Below are positions 1 to 7,094 of a stretch of DNA of 64,000 bases, in pieces (the stretch's first letter is position 1; each line of letters starts with the position of its first letter). The DNA is from a virus, in IMG/VR virus record IMGVR_UViG_3300020445_001256, positions 23,448 to 87,447 of that record. One strand, 5' to 3'. The notes beneath the pieces are model-generated. The model saw only the letters and a program-made list of their open reading frames with translations. It ran no database searches and was not told the DNA's origin. A program made the translations under genes and the position numbers.

Positions 1-1
1 T

Positions 2-316
2 TATAAGATTGATCTAATCTTTACTGATGCTAAATTTGATGATACTATTGTTATTGATGGTGAACCTCACTATAGTAATTGTATTGGGTGTGATGCACCT
101 TGCGAATATAAATGTCCTATGGGATGTACAATGAACTTTGATCTTGTTGATTGGGAGAAGTGTTCTAATTTTGTAGATGTTCCTGAAGCATTTAAAGATC
201 TTGATAGTATTTGTAGGATATGTCAAGACAGTTGCCCTTATTCACAGGAGTTGACTAAAAGAATCCTCGAAATTAACCCTCGTTACGGAGAACGTATTCA
301 TGCCACATTTACATAG
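2..316 (+). CDS. C-terminal fragment of a cysteine-rich, possibly Fe-S, protein (5' end outside window)
   Basis: The reading frame is open from the first bases to the stop at 314-316, so the start lies upstream; the internal ATG at 119 would cut through the cysteine cluster and is not the start. The visible 104 residues contain CIGCDAPC followed by KCPMGC, and later CRICQDSCP. These CxxC/CxxxC groupings resemble ligands of iron-sulfur or zinc centres. Between and after them are acidic, aromatic segments (LVDWEKC, PEAFKDLD). The family is not recognisable from the fragment. The frame overlaps the next gene by 17 nt, so it belongs to the same operon as the oxygenases downstream. A reductase or radical-type partner of those enzymes is possible but is only inference. 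Confidence 0.7.
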   Translation, partial: YKIDLIFTDAKFDDTIVIDGEPHYSNCIGCDAPCEYKCPMGCTMNFDLVDWEKCSNFVDVPEAFKDLDSICRICQDSCPYSQELTKRILEINPRYGERIHATFT

Positions 317-953
317 ATGGAATCAACCTAAAGGTAATAATCCATTTGCACCTGAATTTGATATATCTTTATGGGTTGATGAATTACCTGATGTTTTAAT
401 TGATGAGTTATTAGGTTTAGTTAAGAAACATGAGGAAGAAGGATTATTTGATAATGATAGATGGGAACATTATAATATATTTCAATGGGAAGGGTTTGCT
501 GTAAAAGAATTACAAGAGATGATACTAACATCTTATGAAGCATTTTGTAATTCTCTACACATAGAGAAAGAAGAAAGAATATGGGTTAGAGGTTGGGTAT
601 ATCCTCAGAAACCAGAGATAAAAGTTAAACGAAGAATGAATATAGGTAGACACCAACACGCAATGCACGAGAACGCATTTCTAAGTGGTGTGTTAAATAT
701 GCAGGATCATTTTATTGGTACTGATTATGATATACCTTATGTTGGATGGACAGGTATAGGTAGTAAGAAAGGTAGATTAACACTTGCACCATCATCATTA
801 CCTCATGCAGTTAAAGCATTAAGATATGAAGATACTGATAGATATACTATTGCATTTGATTTAATAACACAGAAAGGAATGGATCATTTCTGGTTCTCTA
901 AGTTAGATAGAGATACATCAAAAGATCCTTTGAATTTAGCGATTGAGTTGTGA
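300..953 (+). CDS. putative 2-oxoglutarate/Fe(II)-dependent oxygenase
   Basis: The 217-aa protein has the layout of the phage 2OG-Fe(II) oxygenase family (TIGR02466-like double-stranded beta-helix). A His cluster HQHAMHEN at residues 118-125 leads into LSGVLNM. About 45 residues later comes SSLPHAV (His169), and then R181 in RYTIAFDL, the usual position of the 2-oxoglutarate-binding Arg. Such enzymes hydroxylate proteins, nucleic acids or small molecules; the substrate here is unknown. The family usually shows HxD/E or HxH as the first metal pair, and which of His118, 120 and 123 binds iron cannot be settled by eye. It starts inside the preceding gene and ends in a GTGA overlap with the next oxygenase, implying translational coupling. 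Confidence 0.75.
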   Translation: MPHLHRWNQPKGNNPFAPEFDISLWVDELPDVLIDELLGLVKKHEEEGLFDNDRWEHYNIFQWEGFAVKELQEMILTSYEAFCNSLHIEKEERIWVRGWVYPQKPEIKVKRRMNIGRHQHAMHENAFLSGVLNMQDHFIGTDYDIPYVGWTGIGSKKGRLTLAPSSLPHAVKALRYEDTDRYTIAFDLITQKGMDHFWFSKLDRDTSKDPLNLAIEL

Positions 954-1570
954 ACACACAGTTATTAGATAATGGATTCTTATTAGTTAAGAACTTTGTT
1001 CATGTTGACTTAGCAAATAGTCTGTATCGTGAGTTAGTTGATACTGGTCAGACTAGATTGCATTTCTTAGACAATGAATTTCATGGACCTTGTTATAACT
1101 ATCAGTCACCAAAAGCATCACAAGAGTTATTATTCTATCTCTTACATAACATGGTAGATATAGTTGGAGAATCATTATTTCCAACTTATTCATACATGAG
1201 ATTATATAAACATAATGCTTTTTTAAATCCTCATACAGATAGACCTGCATGTGAGGTATCATTAACTGTACATCTAGGATCAGATAAAGAGTGGGAGTTT
1301 GGTATAAGAAACTATCGTAATAATAATGAGTTTAATGTAGTATTAGATCAAGGAGATGCAGTGATATATCTGGGATGTGTAGCACCACACTGGAGAAATG
1401 GTAAGTATAGTGGTGAGAATTTTGCACAGTGTTTCTTACATTACGTTAGAAGTAGAGGTCCAATGTCGTGGTGTATTAATGATATTAATAGATCATTACC
1501 AGAGGGTGATTGGGAGGATGAATTGAAGAAGGAGTATGACAATATACTAGGTGGCACACAACCGTCCTAA
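950..1570 (+). CDS. putative 2-oxoglutarate/Fe(II)-dependent hydroxylase (prolyl-4-hydroxylase-like)
   Basis: The 206-aa protein has a classical facial triad: PHTDRPACE gives His95-x-Asp97, and APHWRNGKY gives the distal His147. The strand FLHYVR that usually closes the fold follows. The segment SYMRLYKHNAFLNPHTD matches the pattern 'Y..G..L..H.D' of prolyl-hydroxylase-type and phage 2OG oxygenases. The start is GTG at 950, overlapping the TGA of the previous oxygenase; no better ATG exists in this frame. Two adjacent, coupled oxygenases of different subtypes suggest successive or complementary modification steps, but the substrate cannot be inferred. Confidence 0.78.
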   Translation: MNTQLLDNGFLLVKNFVHVDLANSLYRELVDTGQTRLHFLDNEFHGPCYNYQSPKASQELLFYLLHNMVDIVGESLFPTYSYMRLYKHNAFLNPHTDRPACEVSLTVHLGSDKEWEFGIRNYRNNNEFNVVLDQGDAVIYLGCVAPHWRNGKYSGENFAQCFLHYVRSRGPMSWCINDINRSLPEGDWEDELKKEYDNILGGTQPS

Positions 1571-1613
1571 TCCCTAAAAATTGTGATAGACTACATGGGT
1601 CACAGTAATTATC

Positions 1614-1868
1614 ATGCCATCTTTTACACTAACATGCACAGATGAAGACTCTACGGTAACAACTAAGGAGTTTAAGTCTGCATACCTACAAGAAGTTGTA
1701 GAAAAAACAGGAGACTTCCTTAGAGGAGTTGGATACTATTTTGATGATTTAACTATCGTTAAAGTAGATGAGGAGACTATTGAAGATGATGATGAATCTT
1801 ATGAGGAGTATGATCCTATTACAAGTACACATTCTATCATTGATCCGTCATACCTTAATAAAGACTAA
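1614..1868 (+). CDS. small acidic conserved phage protein
   Basis: This 84-aa protein starts MPSFTLTCTDEDSTVTT and is strongly acidic in its C-terminal half (DEETIEDDDESYEEYD). I recognise the style of a small protein common in T4-like cyanophages but know no function. It has no membrane segment or metal motif. It is separated from the oxygenases by 43 nt and followed by an inverted-repeat promoter region, so it is probably the last gene of the first operon. Confidence 0.75.
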   Translation: MPSFTLTCTDEDSTVTTKEFKSAYLQEVVEKTGDFLRGVGYYFDDLTIVKVDEETIEDDDESYEEYDPITSTHSIIDPSYLNKD

Positions 1869-1874
1869 AGATCT

Positions 1875-1916
1875 ATAGGGGATTCGTTGACAGAAATGAG
1901 TCCCCTATGCTAATAT
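1875..1916 (+). promoter_or_regulatory. promoter with -35 box in the loop of an inverted repeat
   Basis: An 8-bp perfect inverted repeat, ATAGGGGA (1875-1882) and TCCCCTAT (1901-1908), brackets a consensus -35 box TTGACA at 1887-1892. A -10-like TAATAT follows at 1911-1916 after an 18-bp spacer. The hairpin has no U-run, so it may be an operator, a weak terminator for the upstream gene, or both. Confidence 0.5.
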
Positions 1917-1951
1917 ATACAGATGTAGTTCAGTAATACTGAAGAGTATCA

Positions 1952-2143
1952 ATGGGTAAGACTTTTCGCCGAGGTGGTAACGAACGAGGTTACTATTCTC
2001 CAGGAAAATCATTACGGGACAAGCGTCAAAAAGGAACAAATCGCACATCTAAATGGGAGGAATCTTATGACTACAATCAACCCAAAGGACATAATCACCC
2101 TAAAAAAAGAGCAACCAACACCGAGGAATTCGGTGATGTTTGA
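1952..2143 (+). CDS. small basic protein
   Basis: The 63-aa protein begins MGKTFRRGGNERGYY and is rich in Lys, Arg, Gly and Asn, with a basic tail HPKKRATNTEE. Its charge would suit nucleic-acid contact, but there is no recognisable domain. It lies 36 nt downstream of the -10 box. Its last 77 nt overlap the next gene out of frame, which is unusual even for this compact genome; the Shine-Dalgarno of the next gene lies inside its coding sequence. Confidence 0.6.
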   Translation: MGKTFRRGGNERGYYSPGKSLRDKRQKGTNRTSKWEESYDYNQPKGHNHPKKRATNTEEFGDV

Positions 2144-2228
2144 AGATGATGGGTTAGATTATGAAGATCAGATGTATGATGACGCTTCATTTGATGGAGT
2201 AGAAATTGAGTACACAGCAACATACTAA
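2067..2228 (+). CDS. small acidic protein overlapping the previous gene
   Basis: The start is ATG 2067 rather than an ATG at 1974, because GGGAGG sits 6-7 nt before 2067 and the residues before it look unlike phage coding. The 53-aa product has a basic N-terminal half (DIITLKKEQPTPRN) and an acidic, Tyr-rich C-terminal half (FEDDGLDYEDQMYDD). Its stop overlaps the next start (TAATG). The function is unknown. Confidence 0.6.
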   Translation: MTTINPKDIITLKKEQPTPRNSVMFEDDGLDYEDQMYDDASFDGVEIEYTATY

Positions 2229-2422
2229 TGAAAGACCAAGGATCAATAGCAGATAACGAGTCCAAAGACCAGAAATGGAACCGAGGACTTGATATTTGTA
2301 TCGAATCAATCCATAAAGCAGATCCCGCTTTGCGTGGATGTGCTCATAATCAGAAGTGTTTCCATGAAATGATGGAAATACGTGATAAAATACTAGAGTA
2401 TACACATTCGTTGAGGAGATGA
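2228..2422 (+). CDS. small hypothetical protein
   Basis: The 64-aa product is mixed-charge and probably helical, with a Cys/His-rich centre (GLDICIESIHK, GCAHNQKCFHEMMEI). The C-x6-C-x-H spacing is not a standard zinc motif. It starts in a TAATG overlap and ends in an ATGA overlap, so it is translated as part of the 1.95-3.26 kb operon. Confidence 0.65.
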   Translation: MKDQGSIADNESKDQKWNRGLDICIESIHKADPALRGCAHNQKCFHEMMEIRDKILEYTHSLRR

Positions 2423-2622
2423 TTGGTCTTTACTCTCAACTATTAAACAAGGATCAAAAAATGATCGTAAAAGATGCTCTAATCATGTATGTCTGTCAAT
2501 TACAGAAACAATACTTTAGAGACAATGTTATTCCTATGGAAGAGTATCAACGTAGGATGGCAGAAATAGACGATCTAACTGACAAATTACACCTTAAGGA
2601 TCTTTATAAACATGACCGTTGA
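2419..2622 (+). CDS. small helical hypothetical protein
   Basis: The 67-aa, Met/Gln/Leu-rich sequence (ALIMYVCQLQKQYF, RRMAEIDDLTDKL) looks entirely alpha-helical. It has no recognisable domain. It overlaps the upstream gene by 4 nt (ATGA) and the downstream oxygenase by 11 nt. Confidence 0.65.
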   Translation: MIGLYSQLLNKDQKMIVKDALIMYVCQLQKQYFRDNVIPMEEYQRRMAEIDDLTDKLHLKDLYKHDR

Positions 2623-3256
2623 AATGTTTTCTCCTCGTTGGTATTATAAGGGTAAAATTACCTTAGAAAACCAACAGGAAATTGAACGTAGTTTTTCTGA
2701 GTTTATGGACTTAGAAAAGAACTTTATTAATCCTGATAACATTAATGGTGAACTATTAACATCATATAGTTTACCAACTAATGATACAGCACCTTGGGAA
2801 AGGTGGTTAGAATTTATTAAACCATGTCTATCTGAACTGGTAGAAGAATTAAAACCTAAGAGAGATATAGAAATAGTTCCTCAAGAGGCATGGATTAATC
2901 GTTATCAAAGAGGACACTATCAAGAGTATCATTGTCATTCTGTTCAGCATTGTAATCTTGCAGCAGTATATTTTTATAGATTAGAAGGTGGATGTACTAA
3001 CTTCAAATTCTATAATAATCAACATGCAGCATATAAAGCATGTGGATTAGATGATATGTTTGATATACCAACAGCAGCAACTATAACACCTAAAGTACAA
3101 CAAGGTGATATAATTATATTCCCTGCACATTATCCTCATTTAGTATCACCTAATAAGAGTGATTTTGAACGTGTAACATTTAGTGCAAACTTTGATGTCG
3201 TGCCAGCACGTAATCTGTCACATGGTGCAGTAGGAAAGGACTTAGATCTGATATAA
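2612..3256 (+). CDS. putative 2-oxoglutarate/Fe(II)-dependent oxygenase
   Basis: The 214-aa protein matches the phage 2OG-Fe(II) oxygenase pattern (TIGR02466-like). QEYHCHS supplies His107-x-His109, followed by the strand LAAVYFYRLEGG. The C-terminal half has GDIIIFPAHYPHLVSP with the distal His176, then ERVTFSANFDV with Arg187 as the likely co-substrate ligand. The spacing and length fit the family. It is the third oxygenase within 3.3 kb and is coupled to small genes of unknown function. The substrate is not inferable. Confidence 0.8.
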   Translation: MTVEMFSPRWYYKGKITLENQQEIERSFSEFMDLEKNFINPDNINGELLTSYSLPTNDTAPWERWLEFIKPCLSELVEELKPKRDIEIVPQEAWINRYQRGHYQEYHCHSVQHCNLAAVYFYRLEGGCTNFKFYNNQHAAYKACGLDDMFDIPTAATITPKVQQGDIIIFPAHYPHLVSPNKSDFERVTFSANFDVVPARNLSHGAVGKDLDLI

Positions 3257-3261
3257 TAGGA

Positions 3262-3744
3262 TTGAGTTCAAAGATAGTTATGAAATTGCGACCAACTAAG
3301 CAAGATGTGATCTTGAATCATACTTATACTTTCGAGTGTGATGCTACATTTGGTACACTATCTCAAGAGAGAGTTTATAAACTATTCACAGATGGTAGGA
3401 GAGCATCAGGATTCTTAGAATTACAATTAGAAGATTGGTTTGAAGGTCTTGAATTTGTAGATGGTAAAGGATATGACCATATCAATCATTTGGTAGAGGG
3501 TCAACTGTATGATGCTAAATGTTTTACTAGACATGGTGCTAAATTCTGTCCTAGTGTTATGTTAGGTGCAGGTAGATCAGTTGATGAAGAGAAACTATGG
3601 GAACATGCTATGGATATGATTTATATCTTTACAGATGTAGTATCATTTCCTGAAGTAAGAGTTAGATTTGTTAAAGGATCTGATCTTACACAATATACAA
3701 ACGGATCAATTCCATTCGGAGATCGTGATGATTTATTTGGATGA
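3262..3744 (+). CDS. possible PD-(D/E)XK-type endonuclease upstream of a DNA methyltransferase
   Basis: The 160-aa protein (TTG start at 3262; ATG at 3280 is the alternative, giving 154 aa) has no family I can name with certainty. The stretch GKGYDHI (Asp72), then EGQLYDAKCF (Asp84-x-Lys86) places an Asp about 12 residues before a D-x-K, as in PD-(D/E)XK nuclease cores. It continues with a conserved-looking GAGRSVDEEKLWEHA. It overlaps the following DNA methyltransferase by 17 nt. The pairing of a short nuclease-like protein with a methyltransferase suggests a compact type II restriction-modification pair. This is inference from motif and context; it could equally be an uncharacterised conserved phage protein. 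Confidence 0.5.
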   Translation: MSSKIVMKLRPTKQDVILNHTYTFECDATFGTLSQERVYKLFTDGRRASGFLELQLEDWFEGLEFVDGKGYDHINHLVEGQLYDAKCFTRHGAKFCPSVMLGAGRSVDEEKLWEHAMDMIYIFTDVVSFPEVRVRFVKGSDLTQYTNGSIPFGDRDDLFG

Positions 3745-4516
3745 TTGTATTGATGGTATGAAACAATTAGCAGATCAATCTGTTGATGCTGTTGTTACAT
3801 CACCACCTTATAATTTAAACATTAAGTATAACAAATACAATGATAAAAAACCAAGAGATAAGTATATCTCATGGATAGAAGATGTGTTTGTTGAATGTAA
3901 ACGTGTACTGAAAGATAATGGTCACCTATTTGTTAATATGGGATACTCAAATGTAGATCCTACGATAGGGTTAGAGGTCATGTTTGCAATTAAAAATACA
4001 TATAATTTACAAAATAATATAGTTTGGGTTAAGTCTATTCATGTAAATAACAAGACGAGTGGACATTTTAAACCTATCAATAGTAAACGCTATTTGTGTC
4101 CTACTTGGGAGAATTTGTTTCACTTTACCAAAGATGGTAATGTAGAAATAGATAGACTATCTGTTGGTGTTAAGTATGAATATTATGAAGCAAATATTCG
4201 TGGTAATAATACGATTGAGAACAAACCTAATTTAAGGGACAAAGGTAATACTTGGTTCATACCATATGAGACTATTAATAGTAAAGAATTGCGTGGTAAA
4301 CATCCTGCTACTTTTCCAGTTAAATTAGCAGAGGATTGTATTAAACTAACAGGCATAGATTGTGGTGTAGTTCTTGATCCTTTCATGGGAACAGGTAGTA
4401 CTGGATTAGCAGCAAATAATTTAGGTTGGAGTTACATAGGGTATGAAATAGATGAAGATTATGTTAAGTTTGCTGAAAATAGGATAAATGGAGGGTTGAC
4501 TTCTATATTAAAATGA
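3728..4516 (+). CDS. DNA methyltransferase, N4-cytosine/N6-adenine, beta class
   Basis: The 262-aa protein carries the catalytic motif IV as TSPPYNL (residues 24-30) near its N-terminus. The AdoMet-binding motif I is near its C-terminus as DPFMGTGSTGLAA (from residue 217), followed by IGYEIDEDYVKFAENRI. Motif IV before motif I defines the beta class of amino-methyltransferases. ATG 3728 is preferred over an ATG at 3668 because CGGAG lies about 7 nt upstream and the extra 20 residues do not look like the family. The target site is unknown. It overlaps the possible endonuclease gene upstream. It may protect phage DNA from host or phage-encoded restriction, or mark it for regulation. Confidence 0.88.
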   Translation: MIYLDDCIDGMKQLADQSVDAVVTSPPYNLNIKYNKYNDKKPRDKYISWIEDVFVECKRVLKDNGHLFVNMGYSNVDPTIGLEVMFAIKNTYNLQNNIVWVKSIHVNNKTSGHFKPINSKRYLCPTWENLFHFTKDGNVEIDRLSVGVKYEYYEANIRGNNTIENKPNLRDKGNTWFIPYETINSKELRGKHPATFPVKLAEDCIKLTGIDCGVVLDPFMGTGSTGLAANNLGWSYIGYEIDEDYVKFAENRINGGLTSILK

Positions 4517-4524
4517 TATATAAT
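4496..4524 (+). promoter_or_regulatory. sigma70-type promoter
   Basis: TTGACT (4496-4501) and TATAAT (4519-4524) are separated by exactly 17 bp. The promoter overlaps the end of the methyltransferase gene and would drive the gene at 4603 with a leader of about 70 nt. Confidence 0.6.
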
Positions 4525-4602
4525 ACTACCAATGAGATTCGTGGAAGTTAAACCAAACTGAAGCAATTTCAAAAGTTAAATCAAACTTATCGAGGACATA
4601 TT

Positions 4603-5721
4603 ATGTCGAAAGCACTAGAGGTGGGACAATGGTATACTTTACCTGGAATCCCAGATGTAGAAATAGCGGTATTAATTACCAAAGCATTTTTAAAATATCC
4701 TGAGTGGATAACTCAGAGAGATACAGAGAACAGACTTAAGAAGAAAGGTGTTATAGATCACCTAAGAAAACTATTTCCTACTCATCATATTGTAGCAGTT
4801 GGAGAATTAACTGAAAAGGATGATTGGGAAGATGAAGTATATGAAGCAGGTCATACTTGGCGACTTGATGCTAACACAAGAGCAAAAGTATGGGAAAGAG
4901 GTTTATCAAATGAACTTCCTAAAGGTGTACTAGCAGTTAAATTTAAAGGTAAAACTTTAACAGATATAAGGAATATTTACTGGGCATTTGATAACCCAAC
5001 AGCAGCAGAGATAGCAGCAGAAGTTGTTACTGGATGTCTTAAATCTCTTGGTATAGATTTACTTACTAAGAAGTTTAGGGATGGACAATTTGTTACTTCT
5101 CTATCATATTGTTGTAAATTTGATGCACCAGATGTATATGGTAGTAAAGGATTATGGTCTGAACCTGATGATGATTCAGTAACTATAACTGAATACAAAA
5201 GGACTCAAACTTTACATGCAGTTAGAGATTATGCTGATACAATTAAGGCAGTTGATGAACTATTATCTAAGACTGGAATTATATCACATTTCGATCAAAC
5301 ATTCCTAACAGCACTATTCTTATTCCATAGAAAGTACGGTTGCTTTGATGATAATGTAACTAACCTATGTTTAAACCTTACAGGTAGACTTAAGGATGAA
5401 GATGGTGAACAGTTATTAATAGCAACTGCACCAAATCCAAGTGCTAAGTTAAATGCTACTGGATGGATTGATAGGGAAAATACTAAATCATTCTCTAATT
5501 ATAAAGAGCAATGTGTTATTCAAGACAGAGGAAAAATGGAAGGTTTCTATCAAGGAGTGCCATTCTTTACCTACTGGTTATCAATCGCATCACAAAATGG
5601 TCTTAAGCACAGACAAAATAAAGGTGCAAAAGGCGGTTATACCAACTGGTTTGAAGGTACATTCCTTAAGACTAATAAGAAAGCAGTGCTTGAAAAACTA
5701 GAGAAATCACTGTCAATCTAG
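4603..5721 (+). CDS. conserved phage protein of unknown function, 372 aa
   Basis: This full-length 372-aa protein has its own promoter and a convincing coding pattern, but no family I recognise. The N-terminal region has ITQRDTENRLKKKGVIDHL and THHIVAVGELTEKDDWED. The centre has a helical AFDNPTAAEIAAEVVTGCL, and the C-terminal third has VPFFTYWLSIASQNGLKHR. It shows no signal peptide, membrane segment or catalytic signature. The length and single-gene transcription unit suggest a distinct role. The 'DNP-x-AAE' stretch is reminiscent of replication or partition-associated phage proteins, but I would not assign a function. Confidence 0.8.
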   Translation: MSKALEVGQWYTLPGIPDVEIAVLITKAFLKYPEWITQRDTENRLKKKGVIDHLRKLFPTHHIVAVGELTEKDDWEDEVYEAGHTWRLDANTRAKVWERGLSNELPKGVLAVKFKGKTLTDIRNIYWAFDNPTAAEIAAEVVTGCLKSLGIDLLTKKFRDGQFVTSLSYCCKFDAPDVYGSKGLWSEPDDDSVTITEYKRTQTLHAVRDYADTIKAVDELLSKTGIISHFDQTFLTALFLFHRKYGCFDDNVTNLCLNLTGRLKDEDGEQLLIATAPNPSAKLNATGWIDRENTKSFSNYKEQCVIQDRGKMEGFYQGVPFFTYWLSIASQNGLKHRQNKGAKGGYTNWFEGTFLKTNKKAVLEKLEKSLSI

Positions 5722-5723
5722 AA

Positions 5724-5766
5724 ACTGTCCACTAAATCCCCATTTCATCCTGATCTGGGGTATATT
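5724..5766 (+). promoter_or_regulatory. intergenic half-element, small hairpin and -10-like box
   Basis: Immediately after the stop codon lies ACTGTCCACTAAATCCCC (5724-5741), which matches the right half of the repeated upstream element seen at 9.9, 10.95 and 13.7 kb. A 5-bp hairpin CCCCA (5738-5742)/TGGGG (5756-5760) abuts TATATT (5761-5766). It likely ends the upstream unit and starts the small-gene unit at 5787. Confidence 0.45.
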
Positions 5767-5786
5767 AATATTGTTGAGAAATTCCT

Positions 5787-5972
5787 ATGAAATTCTTTTC
5801 TGCCAAGACACAAATCTATGGCATTAAAAAAGCACTCAAAGCGAGTGAACGTGATCCATTTCTTTATAATGAAGAAGAGATCATTAAATTAAAAACTTCT
5901 CTTCGCAAATTGCGTGAAGAGCAAGAACAAACCCGACAAATTCAAAACGGAGGATTTGGTTATGACGTTTAA
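5787..5972 (+). CDS. small basic coiled-coil-like protein
   Basis: The 61-aa protein has a short N-terminal segment (MKFFSAKTQIYGIKK) and then a charged helix with heptad-like spacing (IIKLKTSLRKLREEQEQTR). It is probably a small helical protein. No function is recognisable. It overlaps the next gene by 11 nt. Confidence 0.65.
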   Translation: MKFFSAKTQIYGIKKALKASERDPFLYNEEEIIKLKTSLRKLREEQEQTRQIQNGGFGYDV

Positions 5973-6096
5973 AAAGATTAATGTCGAATACGATCAAGAT
6001 TTTGACAACTGTCAAGAACAAGAAGATGATTGGGTTTCTTCAGTAATAGGAACTGAAGATGATGCAATTTATGATGTTCTTGCGGAGATTAAATGA
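5962..6096 (+). CDS. small acidic protein
   Basis: ATG 5962 is chosen because GGAGG lies 8 nt upstream; an in-frame ATG at 5914 lies deep inside the previous gene without such a site. The 44-aa product is acidic with repeated Asp/Glu clusters (YDQDFDNCQEQEDDW). It ends in an ATGA overlap with the next gene. The function is unknown. Confidence 0.6.
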   Translation: MTFKKINVEYDQDFDNCQEQEDDWVSSVIGTEDDAIYDVLAEIK

Positions 6097-6287
6097 CAAC
6101 AATTCCACGCAAATTGAAGATGCTACTTGACTCTTATGATGAGGGTATTCTTGATTCAGATGGTCAAGTAGAAATGGCACAGTTCTTAATAGATTGTGAC
6201 CTACACAATGAGTTATTACAGTATCAGAAACTATGTGATTATTTGATCGCTGAAGGTTACTGTTATGATGTACATCAGGAGGCATAA
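6093..6287 (+). CDS. small conserved cyanophage-type protein
   Basis: The 64-aa sequence contains SDGQVEMAQFLIDCDL and CDYLIAEGYCYD, a pattern I associate with a small helical protein found repeatedly in T4-like cyanophages and possibly linked to DUF7417-type proteins. No function is known to me. It is coupled by overlaps on both sides. Confidence 0.7.
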   Translation: MTTIPRKLKMLLDSYDEGILDSDGQVEMAQFLIDCDLHNELLQYQKLCDYLIAEGYCYDVHQEA

Positions 6288-6649
6288 TGAATACTTACGA
6301 AGTCCTATTACAACGTGAAATTGGTATTAATAAGACCGTATTTGTTCACGATTGTTATTATGAAGATGAAGCAAGATTGCTTGCTGAATCTCAATATGGA
6401 CTTCCAGTATTAAGAGTATTGTATAAAGGACAATCTAATAATAGCAGTGTTAATGATGTTCCTGAACCCTATTATGGTGGCACTTGGTTATCAACAATAG
6501 GGTCAGGAAATAGTTCTATTACTAATATATTAGCATTACCATTTGGTATCTTAATTATTATATTATTAATAGAATTTTGGTGGTGGTTTGTTGCTATAAC
6601 TTGCATAGGAGTTGGGTGGAGAACATATCAATATATCAAAGACGACTAG
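6287..6649 (+). CDS. small membrane protein
   Basis: The 120-aa protein has a soluble N-terminal domain of about 75 residues (TYEVLLQREIGINKTVFV, then EDEARLLAESQYG). A strongly hydrophobic segment at about residues 82-108 (ILIIILLIEFWWWFVAI) is followed by a short basic or polar tail WRTYQYIKDD. This predicts a membrane-anchored protein, probably with one long or two short passes. It is the last gene of the coupled 5.8-6.65 kb unit. A role in host envelope modification would be speculation. Confidence 0.7.
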   Translation: MNTYEVLLQREIGINKTVFVHDCYYEDEARLLAESQYGLPVLRVLYKGQSNNSSVNDVPEPYYGGTWLSTIGSGNSSITNILALPFGILIIILLIEFWWWFVAITCIGVGWRTYQYIKDD

Positions 6650-6776
6650 GCATTTATTTTTGTTAATATGATGTCGATATTCTGACAATAATATAATAAA
6701 TAGTGGTAGAATTAAGGATAACAAGATGAACTGAAAACTCTCTTGATTATGGTTCAAAGTTACTTAGGAGTTGGAT

Positions 6777-6944
6777 ATGTCACATAACATAATGTCTTAC
6801 AATCATTTGGCACACTGGAAACATGGTGTAAACGAAATCCCTGAATATCAGGATCAATTACTGGACGATTACTTTGAGTGCCTAATAGATTGTGAAGACA
6901 ATCAATCTAGTTGTAGGAGGGTATGTAAGGAAATTCTTATGTGA
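6777..6944 (+). CDS. small conserved protein with paired cysteines
   Basis: This short gene of 55 aa begins MSHNIMSYNHLAHWKHG. It ends with an acidic and Cys-rich helix (DDYFECLIDCEDNQSSC, then RRVCKEIL). ECLIDC...CRRVC gives C-x3-C and C-x3-C spacings that suit a disulfide-linked helical hairpin. A Shine-Dalgarno AGGAG precedes the ATG. The 127-nt gap upstream holds an AT-rich segment with ATAATAAATAG near 6690, a possible late-type promoter. A strong terminator follows directly. Confidence 0.72.
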   Translation: MSHNIMSYNHLAHWKHGVNEIPEYQDQLLDDYFECLIDCEDNQSSCRRVCKEILM

Positions 6945-6964
6945 CCAATTACTAAATTCTATAA

Positions 6965-6990
6965 AAGAGGGTTTACAGACCCTCTTTTTT
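6965..6990 (+). terminator. Rho-independent terminator
   Basis: Arms AAGAGGG and CCCTCTT enclose a loop of about 8 nt and are followed by a run of T to 6990. It ends the transcript of the small gene at 6777. Confidence 0.85.
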
Positions 6991-7000
6991 ATGTTATAAT
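6972..7000 (+). promoter_or_regulatory. promoter whose -35 box is the terminator loop
   Basis: TTTACA (6972-6977) lies in the loop of the terminator hairpin, and TATAAT (6995-7000) follows after exactly 17 bp. The -10 box is just beyond the T-run. The site would restart transcription for the methyltransferase at 7091. Confidence 0.6.
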
Positions 7001-7022
7001 GTATTTGAATAATATCATTATT

Positions 7023-7094
7023 ATGTGGTACATTATTTTCTGGACAGCAATTACTATGTTCATACTTGTTAAAGTAGGTGCATTTAAGAAATGA
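7023..7094 (+). CDS. possible 23-aa membrane peptide
   Basis: A very short frame starting at ATG 7023 encodes a hydrophobic peptide (IIFWTAITMFILVKVG) with a basic end (FKK). Its stop overlaps the methyltransferase start as ATGA. It may be a small membrane protein or a coupling leader peptide for the methyltransferase. The length alone gives weak support. Confidence 0.35.
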   Translation: MWYIIFWTAITMFILVKVGAFKK

